NCBI RefSeq assembly: GCF_000237325.1 | Contig: NC_017542.1 | Location: 1,309,501-1,373,500, forward strand | DNA from: Paenibacillus polymyxa M1 | Lineage (GTDB): Bacteria > Bacillota > Bacilli > Paenibacillales > Paenibacillaceae | Direction: 5' to 3' | Length of the DNA: 64,000 nt | Part shown: positions 7,679 through 15,814 of the stretch, one piece after another | How the letters are laid out: each line of letters begins with the position of its first letter | Position numbering within the stretch: position 1 is the stretch's first letter | Notes under the pieces: generated by a model | The model's input: only the letters and a program-made list of their open reading frames with translations | Told to the model about the DNA's origin: nothing | Databases searched by the model: none | Translations under genes and position numbers: made by a program

Positions 7679-9334
7679 ATGAGCAAAAAGTACGTAAAAC
7701 ACAAAATCTGGACCGTATTGCTGGTACTTGCGCTAGGAACTGTTTTGGTGCTTTCCGGTTGTGGGGGATCAGGTGAAGGAGCAAAACCAGAAGCAGGACA
7801 ACCTCCAGGTGGAGCGGGAGAAGGCGCGCAGGACACGTTGATTTATGGGCGTGGCGGGGATTCCGTGGCGCTAGATCCTGCCATTGTGACTGAAAGTGAG
7901 TCGTTAAAAATCGGAATGCAGGTGTTTGATACACTACTGGAATACAAGGAAAGTACCACGGAGATTCAGCCAGGGCTCGCAGAGAGCTGGGAAGTATCAC
8001 CGGACGGACTTGTCTATACGTTCAAGCTGCGTCAGGGCGTAAAATTCCATGACGGAAGTGACTTTAACGCAGAAGCGGTTGTGTTTAACTTTGACCGCTG
8101 GGTTGATCCGAAAAGTCCATACAAATTTGAGGGTGACTCGTTTGACTATTATGATTCTATGTTCGGGCCCGATGGAAGTAGAGTGATTAAGGAGGTTAAA
8201 GCGGTGGATGCGAATACCGTTCAGTTTACACTGAACAAGCCGCAGGCTCCTTTTTTACAAAATATCGCTATGCCATCCTTTAGTATTGCAAGTCCCAAGG
8301 CTATTAAGGAGAAAAAGGCTGATTTTAAGAGTAATCCGGTCGGCACAGGGCCGTTTGTATTTAAGGAATGGAAACGAAACGATACGATCACATTAGAAAA
8401 GAATCCAACTTATTGGAAAGAAGGACAGCCAAAGCTGGCTAAGGTCATCGTTCGTTCTATCCCAGACAACACTGCGCGATTTAATGCTCTGCAAAACGGA
8501 GAAATTGACCTGATGGAAGATTTGAATCCAGATGATGCGAAGCAGTTGGAAGGTAACAGCGAGTTGGTAAAAATCGAACGTCCCTCCTTTAATGTGGCAT
8601 ACATTGGATTTAATTTAAAGAAAAAGACATTTAATAATCCCAAGGTGCGGCAGGCGCTGAATCACGCAGTGAACAAACAGGCCATTATTGATGCATTGTT
8701 TGCGGGGGAGGCCAAGCCTGCGGTCAATCCGATGCCACCTACGTTATGGGGATACGACGAAAGCATTCAGGACTACACTTATGATCTGAAAAAGGCTAAA
8801 TTTTTGCTAGCGGAAGCGGGTTTCCCTAACGGACTTCCAGAGCCGCTAACCTTCTATGCAATGCCTGTATCTCGTCCATACATGCCTGACGGCAAAAAGG
8901 TAGCAGAGGCCATTCAAGCTGATTTTGAAAAAATAGGAGTCAAAGTCAACATCCAATCTCCAGAATGGGCTACGTATCTGGATGATCTTAAAGCTGGAGA
9001 GAAGGATGATCTGTACATGTTGGGATGGAATGGGGACAATGGCGACCCGGATAATTTCCTTTACACATTGCTGGACAAGGATACGATCCCAGGCAATAAC
9101 CGCAGTTTTTATGTGAATGAGGAACTTCACAAAATACTGGTGAAGGCGCAGGTTGAGGTTGATCAAGATAAGCGTGCGGAATTGTATAAACAAGCACAAG
9201 TCATTATTAAACAGGATGCACCTTGGATTCCCTTGGTTCATAGCACACCGTTGATGGCAGGCAAAGCCAATCTTAAGGGTTTTGTACCTTCTCCGGCAGG
9301 TATTGAAGCGTACAGTAATATTTATTTTGAATAG
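7679..9334 (+). CDS. Peptide/nickel-type ABC transporter substrate-binding lipoprotein (SBP family 5)
   Basis: A 551-residue extracytoplasmic binding protein. A signal peptide ends in a lipobox, LVLSGC, with Cys28 as the lipidation site, then a Gly/Ala-rich linker (to about residue 60). The SBP_bac_5 domain follows: LAESWEVSPDG, the HDG motif in VKFHDGSDFNAEAVVFNF, and NPVGTGPF and PKVRQALNHAV. The family delivers di/oligopeptides, nickel or opines to DppB/DppC-type permeases, here encoded next. The ATG at 7679 is 8 bases after GAAAGGGG; the GTG at 7661 overlaps that site. Substrate cannot be read from sequence. Confidence 0.92.
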   Translation: MSKKYVKHKIWTVLLVLALGTVLVLSGCGGSGEGAKPEAGQPPGGAGEGAQDTLIYGRGGDSVALDPAIVTESESLKIGMQVFDTLLEYKESTTEIQPGLAESWEVSPDGLVYTFKLRQGVKFHDGSDFNAEAVVFNFDRWVDPKSPYKFEGDSFDYYDSMFGPDGSRVIKEVKAVDANTVQFTLNKPQAPFLQNIAMPSFSIASPKAIKEKKADFKSNPVGTGPFVFKEWKRNDTITLEKNPTYWKEGQPKLAKVIVRSIPDNTARFNALQNGEIDLMEDLNPDDAKQLEGNSELVKIERPSFNVAYIGFNLKKKTFNNPKVRQALNHAVNKQAIIDALFAGEAKPAVNPMPPTLWGYDESIQDYTYDLKKAKFLLAEAGFPNGLPEPLTFYAMPVSRPYMPDGKKVAEAIQADFEKIGVKVNIQSPEWATYLDDLKAGEKDDLYMLGWNGDNGDPDNFLYTLLDKDTIPGNNRSFYVNEELHKILVKAQVEVDQDKRAELYKQAQVIIKQDAPWIPLVHSTPLMAGKANLKGFVPSPAGIEAYSNIYFE

Positions 9335-9363
9335 CCTAAACGCAAGCAGGCGGTGAATAGCAT

Positions 9364-10368
9364 ATGAACTCATATATTGTAAAAAGGCTGGCCATATTGA
9401 TTCCCGTATTGCTGGGGATGACGCTTATCGTGTTTTCGATTATTCATGCTATTCCCGGTGATCCGGCAGAAACGATACTCGGGGACAAGGCCACGGAACA
9501 GTCCAAACAGGCGCTGCGTGAGCAATTAGGGCTGGATAAGCCGTGGCTACAGCAATATGGGACCTATCTAAGTGAACTGGCACGAGGGGACTTGGGCGAT
9601 TCCATTCGCACCCGGCAGCCGATTGCCCGGGAAATGGTCCCTTATCTGGCGGCTACGCTGGAGTTGACGGTAGCAAGCATGTTTTTTGCCGTTGTCGTGG
9701 GTATGAATGCAGGCATCGTGAGTGCCTGGAAGCGAAATTCCTGGTTTGACTATGTCAGCATGGTCATTGCCCTGGTCGGAGTATCGATGCCGATTTTTTG
9801 GTTAGGCTTGATGGAGCAATGGATCTTTGCTAATAAGCTGCATTGGCTCCCTTCCATCGGACGCATGAATTCCCGTGATCCGGTGGAAGCTGTGACACAT
9901 CTAGCCGTGATTGATGCGTTCATAGGTGGACGCATGGATCAGGTGTGGACCGTCATCAAGCATTTGATCCTGCCCAGTATCGCACTGGGGACGATTCCAA
10001 TGGCGGTCATAGCGCGTATTACCCGTTCCAGCATGCTGGAGGTTATGGATGCGGACTATATCCGCACGGCTCGGGCGAAGGGGCTGGCATCTTTTCAAGT
10101 CGTGTACAAACATGCGCTTAAAAATGCTGCGATCCCTGTGCTTACTGTCATCGGTCTTCAGACTGGATCGTTACTGGGAGGCGCCGTACTGACAGAGACT
10201 ATATTTGCCTGGCCTGGCATCGGACGGTACATTTTTGAAGCGATCAGCTCGCGTGACTATCCGGTTATCCAAAGCGGAATTTTAATCATTGCGTTCCTGT
10301 TCGTCATCATTAATCTGATTGTCGATTTGCTGTACGCTGTTCTCGACCGGCGTATTCGTTATCAGTAA
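9364..10368 (+). CDS. ABC transporter permease, DppB/OppB type
   Basis: The 334-residue membrane protein begins YIVKRLAILIPVLLGM, the typical N-terminal helix of DppB/OppB permeases, and contains the H-A-I-P-G-D-P-A segment. The EAA loop that docks to the ATPase is visible as DYIRTARAKGLASFQVVYKHALKNA split around residues 220-250. About six membrane helices are present. The gene follows the lipoprotein by 29 bases. It should form a heterodimer with the next permease. Confidence 0.93.
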   Translation: MNSYIVKRLAILIPVLLGMTLIVFSIIHAIPGDPAETILGDKATEQSKQALREQLGLDKPWLQQYGTYLSELARGDLGDSIRTRQPIAREMVPYLAATLELTVASMFFAVVVGMNAGIVSAWKRNSWFDYVSMVIALVGVSMPIFWLGLMEQWIFANKLHWLPSIGRMNSRDPVEAVTHLAVIDAFIGGRMDQVWTVIKHLILPSIALGTIPMAVIARITRSSMLEVMDADYIRTARAKGLASFQVVYKHALKNAAIPVLTVIGLQTGSLLGGAVLTETIFAWPGIGRYIFEAISSRDYPVIQSGILIIAFLFVIINLIVDLLYAVLDRRIRYQ

Positions 10369-10403
10369 TCAAGTCGTCAATTGGTCAGAGGGGAGGTTGT
10401 CCG

Positions 10404-11315
10404 ATGTCACAATTTTCAATGCAACCCAATAACATACCGACAACACGCAGTCCATTGGCATATTCGCCTGTCGTGTCAGGCCCTTGGAGAGATGCGTGGA
10501 GAGCTTTTCGCCACAACAAGATGGCATTCGTCGGTCTGAGCATTATTATCTTCTTTGTCATCATTGCTTTGATCGCGCCCTGGATCGCTCCTTTTGACTA
10601 TAAAGAGCAAAATTTGGTGAGCCGCTTGCAGCCTCCTTCCGCAGAGCATTGGTTCGGTACCGATGATCTTGGTCGAGATTTATTGACCCGTACGCTGTAT
10701 GGCGCCAGAATCTCGTTGTGGGTCGGTTTCTTGTCCGTTATTGGTTCAATGATTGTAGGAACGGCCTTAGGATTAATTGCCGGATTTTATGGAAAATGGG
10801 CTGATATGATCATTTCGCGCCTATTCGATATCTTGCTGGCATTTCCGGGTATTTTGCTGGCAATTGCTATTGTGGCCATTCTGGGGCCTTCGTTGGAAAA
10901 TGCGTTATACGCCATTGCCATTGTCAATGTACCAACGTATGGGCGATTGGTTCGCTCCAAGGTGCTGAGTGTTAAAACGGAGGAGTATATTACTTCTGCG
11001 CGGGCGCTTGGGGCTAATAATCGGCGCATCATACTCCGTTATATTCTGCCTAATAGCCTGACACCGATCATCGTACAGGGAACATTGGGGATTGGAACGG
11101 CCATCATTGAAGCAGCAGCGCTCGGATTTCTCGGTTTGGGTGCACAACCTCCTGAGCCTGAGTGGGGCAAAATGTTGTCCGATTCGCGGCAATATATCCA
11201 AAATGCGCCGTGGACAGTTATTTTCCCAGGCATATCTATCATGCTGACCGTATTGGGCTTTAATCTGATGGGGGATGGCCTGCGGGATGTTTTGGACCCA
11301 AGAGCAAAGCGTTAG
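10404..11315 (+). CDS. ABC transporter permease, DppC/OppC type
   Basis: A 303-residue permease with an N-terminal OppC_N segment (WRAFRHNKMAFVGLSI), the extracellular signature HWFGTDDLGRDLLTR, and an EAA loop EEYITSARALGANNRRII. It starts at ATG 10404 after GGGGAGG. No ATP-binding subunit follows: a strong terminator comes 36 bases after the stop, then a transposase remnant. The importer must borrow an ATPase from elsewhere, or the ATPase genes were lost. Confidence 0.93.
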   Translation: MSQFSMQPNNIPTTRSPLAYSPVVSGPWRDAWRAFRHNKMAFVGLSIIIFFVIIALIAPWIAPFDYKEQNLVSRLQPPSAEHWFGTDDLGRDLLTRTLYGARISLWVGFLSVIGSMIVGTALGLIAGFYGKWADMIISRLFDILLAFPGILLAIAIVAILGPSLENALYAIAIVNVPTYGRLVRSKVLSVKTEEYITSARALGANNRRIILRYILPNSLTPIIVQGTLGIGTAIIEAAALGFLGLGAQPPEPEWGKMLSDSRQYIQNAPWTVIFPGISIMLTVLGFNLMGDGLRDVLDPRAKR

Positions 11316-11350
11316 AGCAAAAGTGGTGAGGTATATAAAGTTGAGTAAAG

Positions 11351-11394
11351 AGGTGTTCTCTGGCCTGAATCAAATGGCTGGGGGACACCTTTTT
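11351..11394 (+). terminator. Rho-independent terminator of the importer operon
   Basis: A 15-bp stem (outer AGGTGT/ACACCT, inner part with G-T pairs) with a 10-base loop is followed by TTTTT. It closes the three-gene transporter operon. Confidence 0.85.
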
Positions 11395-11531
11395 ACATGA
11401 GCATTTTGCATAATTCCGTTTTTGAAAATTAGGCATCAGTATCTTAAGCCTGAGCGAACAGCATTTTAGCTCGGTTTCTCCTTGAATTCCAAAAATGGAC
11501 AGACCTGCATAATTTCTGTTGAATCAAAAAT

Positions 11532-11815
11532 TTAAGCGGTAGCTTTCTTTAATGGACGGGCCATGGCTAACGCAGAAGCAAGCAACACAATGGCATTTAG
11601 GTATTGGTGAGTGGTCACCTTTTGAATCCCCCAGATGTGCATGGCATCTGCGGTCAAATAGGTTTTCATCCGAGAATTACAACGTTCCACGCTCGTTCTT
11701 TCGTTGTATAGTTCTTTCCAACGTTGCGTATCTCGGTGCGGACTTGAATAGCGGCGTACATCCCTTTTTATATCTACCTTGACGACCATCCCATAGTGGG
11801 AGGATGAAGGACTTA
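11532..11815 (-). pseudogene. C-terminal fragment of an IS4-type DDE transposase
   Basis: About 94 minus-strand codons end in KKATA. They include YNERTSVERCNSRMK, which fits the Y-(2)-R-(3)-E-(6)-K signature around the last catalytic Glu of IS4-superfamily transposases. The frame is closed by a stop just upstream (minus strand), so the N-terminal part with both catalytic Asp residues is missing and no promoter or ribosome site is seen. TGCATAATT occurs at 11407 and 11506 but no clear terminal inverted repeats were found. The fragment lies at the border between native-looking sequence and the AT-rich island that starts at 11956. Confidence 0.75.
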
Positions 11816-11955
11816 CCTAAAAGCCCACCATCGCTTACTCAATCCGCCTGCGGAATCGCTGGTAGAGGAGAGCCGTACCCGACTGGAGACGCTACTAACC
11901 TTCTCCCCGCTGCTTCGCAGCGTATGGGAATGGAAGGAAGCAATGATCCTATAGT
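11816..11955. other. Junction region between transposase fragment and island
   Basis: No gene is seen. CGCTGC-TTC-GCAGCG (11908-11922) is a 6-bp hairpin. The segment probably holds the left junction of the acquired island. Confidence 0.3.
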
Positions 11956-13674
11956 CTAATCTTCAGTCAAACGACCATTATGCCAAAGTTGTTGATAATA
12001 CGGATGTGTTTTTTGTAATGCTTCATGTGTGCCTTGACCTGACAGGCGTCCTTCTTCAAAGACAAGGATTTGGTCTGCACTTGTAATCGTGGATAATCGA
12101 TGGGCGATGATGATCGTCATCCGGTTTTTCGTTAACGCTTGAAGGGCAAGCTGCACTTCACGCTCTGATTCGTTATCTAAGTTCGATGTCGCCTCATCAA
12201 GTAATAAGATTCTCGGATTTCGTAAAATCGCACGAGCAATCGCAATACGCTGTTTTTGACCACCTGAAAGCTTAATACCTCCTTCACCAACCTCTGTATC
12301 GAGGCGTTTGTCCAGCTGCATGACAAAATCATAGGCATAGGCTGCTTTTAATGCGGCAAGTACCTCTTGTTCGCTTGCTCCATTCGTCCCGTACATGACG
12401 TTGTCACGAATCGTTCCATTTAATAACGGTGCATTTTGACTTACATAGCCAAACAGCCCACGCCACTCTGTTAAGTTAAATTGCTCAATGTTTTCGTTAC
12501 CATACAGTATCGCACCTGATGTCACGTCATAAAATCGTTCAATAAGGGAGAACATCGTCGTTTTCCCACCACCACTTCGGCTGACAAAGGCGGTCGTTTC
12601 ATTCGGTTCTAACGTAAATGTCATGTCATTTAATACATACTTTTCATTATATTTAAACGATACGTTTTGGAAGTGGATAGGTAGTGGTGTAGCAGATACT
12701 GGTTTCCCGTCTTGTACTTCACGCTTCACATTGAGTGCTTCAACAATACGATCTGTCGCACCAAGTGTTTTTTGTAAATTGGTAAAGAACGTCGCCATTT
12801 GTGTAAATGGCATAATAATTTGCACTAAATAAATCATAATGGCAACAAGCTCGCCTGAAGTGATTGCTCCTGTTGCTACCTGTGAGCCGCCATAGCCGAA
12901 AATCGCAATCAATACGACCATCATGAGTAGCGTCATCAGTGGCGAAAGAATCGCAACAATCTTCGCTTCCTTTAAACCGTACTTGTACAGCTGCTGAATT
13001 TGCCTTTTACCGCCTGTTAGCTCCTGCTGCTCCGTTTGCGACGCTTTCACAAGACGAATATTCGATAAAATACGTCCTAATCGTCCGCCAAAGCCTGCTA
13101 GCTCATCCTGATTTTCTACTGAGATGGCATACATTTTTTCGCCTAATGGATACGTCACAAAAATTGTTAGTGGCACAGCAATCAGGAGTAGCAATGTCAT
13201 TTTCCAGTCAATCCATAGTAAAACAACAACGGCACCGAGGATCGCAAATAGTCCTGACACAAAGGACACGAGCTGCTCGGTCACAAACTCCTTCACGACA
13301 TTTGTATCCTGCGTAATGCGGCTCATCGTTTCGCCTGATTCATGCGCATCATAATACGATAAACGTAAATGTAGCATATGTTCCCATACTTCTGTCCTTA
13401 AATTCGCGACAACCTTTTCACCTAAACGGCGCATCAGATAAAACGCAATGGCACTTAACATCGCTTGCACAATTAAAATCGCAATGACTGGCAAGAGTGA
13501 TGTTATGGCAAAACCCGCATCTGAAATTTGATTAATGAGCTTCATCGTTAACAGGGGGACAGCAAGCCCAGCTGCAACCTCCACTAAACTAATGAAAAAT
13601 AAAAAGACTAATTGCCCCTTCGCCATTTGACTGCGATTCATCAATGCCCAAAGCTGTGAGACCTTTCCTTGCAT
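11956..13674 (-). CDS. ABC exporter (BmrA/YvcC-type half-transporter) with altered Walker A
   Basis: A 572-residue half-transporter: six-helix membrane domain (about residues 20-310) then an ATPase domain. The Q-loop (YVSQNAPLLNGT), signature LSGGQKQRIAIARA, Walker B ILLLDEATSNLD and switch His (IIIAHRLSTI) are intact. The Walker A reads SRSGGGKTT at residues 365-373, whereas BmrA-like proteins have GPSGGGKTT; the first Gly is Ser and Pro is Arg. Lys371 is kept. Homologues export drugs as homodimers. It is translationally coupled to the acetyltransferase by a TAATG overlap. Codon use is more AT-rich than the window average. Confidence 0.9.
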   Translation of the reverse strand: MQGKVSQLWALMNRSQMAKGQLVFLFFISLVEVAAGLAVPLLTMKLINQISDAGFAITSLLPVIAILIVQAMLSAIAFYLMRRLGEKVVANLRTEVWEHMLHLRLSYYDAHESGETMSRITQDTNVVKEFVTEQLVSFVSGLFAILGAVVVLLWIDWKMTLLLLIAVPLTIFVTYPLGEKMYAISVENQDELAGFGGRLGRILSNIRLVKASQTEQQELTGGKRQIQQLYKYGLKEAKIVAILSPLMTLLMMVVLIAIFGYGGSQVATGAITSGELVAIMIYLVQIIMPFTQMATFFTNLQKTLGATDRIVEALNVKREVQDGKPVSATPLPIHFQNVSFKYNEKYVLNDMTFTLEPNETTAFVSRSGGGKTTMFSLIERFYDVTSGAILYGNENIEQFNLTEWRGLFGYVSQNAPLLNGTIRDNVMYGTNGASEQEVLAALKAAYAYDFVMQLDKRLDTEVGEGGIKLSGGQKQRIAIARAILRNPRILLLDEATSNLDNESEREVQLALQALTKNRMTIIIAHRLSTITSADQILVFEEGRLSGQGTHEALQKTHPYYQQLWHNGRLTED

Positions 13675-14237
13675 TACGCTTCACTGCTTTCTTTTGTCAT
13701 GACCTTTTCAAAACGGAAAAACTCATAATCTGCATCAGATTCAGGCTCTTCTCCTTCAATACTCGGTCCTGGATTGCCTCGGTGATAAAACTCCACAATT
13801 TTAAAGCCACATTTATTCACATAAAAATGGATGTTCCGCTTTTCAAAATACGGTGTATGTAACTCCCAAACCTTCGTCTTTGGGAACGCTGCTTCTATCG
13901 CTTCCCATGCCTTTGTACCAAGACCTTTGCCGTGTGCATTAGCCTTTGTATACAAGAAGTCCACTTCGTTTCGCTGTGTATCGGGATTAATTTTTAATAC
14001 GATGCCACCGATTCTTTCGCCATTTAGTACAATTTGACGCACAACTGAATCTTTTGCAGTAAGTGAATGCTCGAAATCCTCATCGGATGGGATTGGTCCC
14101 ATTTCTGTTGGATCCTCTGCTTCTTGAAAACTATCTTGTAACCCTTTCATAAATGCCTCTTGTAATTCTCCCTTAAATATTGCTAGCTCTTCCTGCGGTA
14201 CAGGGGCTATCGTAATTTGTTCATTTTGTTTTGTCAT
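13674..14237 (-). CDS. GNAT-family N-acetyltransferase
   Basis: The 187-residue protein has a GNAT fold core: NEVDFLYTKANAHGKGLGTKAWEAIE, split over the acetyl-CoA loop (motif A, HGKGLG, about residues 108-113), then KVWELHTPYFEKRNIHFYVNKCGF, a common C-terminal beta-alpha pattern. The acceptor is unknown. Its stop and the ABC exporter start share one base, so the two form one unit, which fits a drug-resistance or detoxification pair. A well-placed AAGGTG lies upstream of the ATG. It belongs to the AT-rich island. Confidence 0.85.
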   Translation of the reverse strand: MTKQNEQITIAPVPQEELAIFKGELQEAFMKGLQDSFQEAEDPTEMGPIPSDEDFEHSLTAKDSVVRQIVLNGERIGGIVLKINPDTQRNEVDFLYTKANAHGKGLGTKAWEAIEAAFPKTKVWELHTPYFEKRNIHFYVNKCGFKIVEFYHRGNPGPSIEGEEPESDADYEFFRFEKVMTKESSEA

Positions 14238-14264
14238 CTCTAAAACACCTTTCTCTTAAACTGA

Positions 14265-14400
14265 TTAAAATATTCGTCCGATTGTTAAAAATAGTAGACT
14301 CCAAAGTAAAGCACTCACCCCAGCATATAGCATGTACGATTTTAGAGGCATATATAAAAACCGCTGCGTACCCGTAGTTTTCAATTAATTAATCAATATA
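14265..14400 (-). pseudogene. Degraded DedA-family membrane protein gene
   Basis: On the minus strand, one frame gives LIENYGYAAVF, like the N-terminus of DedA/SNARE-associated proteins. A second frame, directly following, gives MPLKSYMLYAGVSALLWSLL and ends in a TAA 27 bases before the GNAT start codon, like their C-terminus. The roughly 130 residues normally between are missing and the frames differ, so this is an internally deleted remnant. It suggests the donor locus was dedA-GNAT-ABC exporter. Confidence 0.45.
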
Positions 14401-14511
14401 CCCCATGGCATTCTTCCTCATCAACCTAAGTGCGTTCAACACCTTAGTAATTGCTTGTCTCATTTATGTTTTCGTGTTATGTTCGCAAGGAATAGTGTAA
14501 GGTATGGAGTA

Positions 14512-14521
14512 ACTCTAGAGT
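14512..14521. promoter_or_regulatory. Palindromic operator candidate for the MerR-type regulator
   Basis: ACTCTAGAGT is a perfect 10-bp palindrome 20 bases before the regulator start codon. MerR-family drug sensors bind dyads of this size in their own or divergent promoters, so it may mediate autoregulation. A long-spacer -35/-10 pair was not resolved. Confidence 0.35.
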
Positions 14522-14541
14522 AAAGAAAGAAGTGAAAAGAG

Positions 14542-15381
14542 ATGAAAAATACATTCGAAAAAACATATTTGACAGGCGAATTTGCCAAGTTGCTTGAAAT
14601 CAATAAAGATACATTGCTTTATTACGATAAAATCGATTTATTTAAGCCTGCAGGCACCTTTGATAATGGCTATCGCTACTACACATTTGAGCAGTTCGAT
14701 CAATTTGTAGCGATTCAATCGCTTCGTGCAGTTGAGGTACCGATTAAAGAACTCAAAACGTATTTTGACGCGCCTAACGTACAAGCGTTACAACAATTAG
14801 CAATGGAACAGCAAGAAAAAGTGGCAATGGAAATTCAAAAGTTACAAGATATTCAGTTTTTCCTAGAACGAACGGTTGCCCTGACAAAAGAGATGGAAGA
14901 AGTATCATTTGGAGAAGTATTGATGAAGCAATTACCAGCCGAACCTGTTGTGTATAGCGACGAGAAAATAGATTGGTCGTCGTTATCAATGGAGGAACTT
15001 TACGAGCAAACTACGCCATTTTTAAAAAAGCATGGGATTAAAAGTACAGCCGCATACGGTACTGTGTATACAAAAGAAGATTTTTTAAATAAGAAGTTTG
15101 AAGGCGTAAGCTACCTATGTCGCCTAGATGACCCGTCAGCAAGAATGAAACCAGCTGGACACTACGCGGTCATTTATCATCAAGGACCTTATGATGAAAT
15201 CTCACAGACTGAGACTTATAATACGCTACTCGCTTATTTAGAACAGGAGCAGTTAGCGTTAGATGGTGATATTTATGAGGAATATTTACTGCACTCGATT
15301 GCAGCAAAAGAGGAAAAAGATTATATTACAAAAATTAGTGTGAAAGTAAAAACGCGTGAGGCGAGTTATCAACCTCTTTAA
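14542..15381 (+). CDS. MerR-family regulator with GyrI-like effector domain (BmrR type)
   Basis: A 279-residue regulator. Residues 8-75 are a MerR winged helix (LTGEFAKLLEINKDTLLYYD, then FDNGYRYYTFEQF); residues 80-120 form the dimer coiled coil; residues 125-275 resemble the GyrI/BmrR C-terminal drug-binding domain (HYAVIYHQGPYDEI is typical). It is divergent from the GNAT/ABC exporter pair, the classic layout of a multidrug sensor next to its target. The start is the ATG after AGAAGTGAAAAG. By analogy it would activate the exporter operon when a lipophilic cation binds. Base composition matches the island. Confidence 0.88.
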   Translation: MKNTFEKTYLTGEFAKLLEINKDTLLYYDKIDLFKPAGTFDNGYRYYTFEQFDQFVAIQSLRAVEVPIKELKTYFDAPNVQALQQLAMEQQEKVAMEIQKLQDIQFFLERTVALTKEMEEVSFGEVLMKQLPAEPVVYSDEKIDWSSLSMEELYEQTTPFLKKHGIKSTAAYGTVYTKEDFLNKKFEGVSYLCRLDDPSARMKPAGHYAVIYHQGPYDEISQTETYNTLLAYLEQEQLALDGDIYEEYLLHSIAAKEEKDYITKISVKVKTREASYQPL

Positions 15382-15396
15382 AGCTTGTTATACTTT

Positions 15397-15424
15397 ACGT
15401 CTATCTTGCTAGATAGGCGTTTTT
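15397..15424 (+). terminator. Rho-independent terminator after the MerR-type gene
   Basis: ACGTCTATCT and AGATAGGCGT pair over 10 bases (one G-T) with a 4-base loop, followed by TTTTT. Confidence 0.85.
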
Positions 15425-15754
15425 AATTTTTCAAAATCTCTCTCAACAACAAGCCTGATAATTAGGTACATAGTTAAAATGATAGCATTAGGGGGCAATT
15501 CAACAGGTCTTAGTTAATAAATAATCTTCAACAATCGGGCGCGTTTATGAAGTAATGCCGTAGAAAATAATCAAACTCAAAACCATTAAATATAAAGTCT
15601 AGTTTTATTTTATTATACTATTTACCCTATATTAAGTTTTTTTGGACTTGTTTTTTTATTACTCATCGTCTGACCACTGGCTTGGCTTGATAGGCGATAA
15701 TGCGCTAGGTGGGGATAGTTTGACGCTTACATATAAATGAAACTCATGTGAGCT

Positions 15755-15782
15755 TTCCTGAGGCGTGAAAAAAATGTATAAT
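15755..15782 (+). promoter_or_regulatory. Candidate sigma-A promoter of the dNTPase gene
   Basis: A perfect TATAAT (15777-15782) lies 33 bases before the start codon. The best -35 at correct spacing is TTCCTG (15755-15760, 16-base spacer), a weak match. The preceding 330 bases (15425-15754) are AT-rich with no gene that I can support. Confidence 0.45.
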
Positions 15783-15814
15783 CACTCCAATTGAGTACGT
15801 AGGGAGTGAGCTTT

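Noticed and set aside
11865..11900. GAGCCGTAC segment recalling the start of a group II intron domain V
   Set aside because: The rest of domain V (GAAA loop and closing strand) is missing, and no reverse transcriptase is near.
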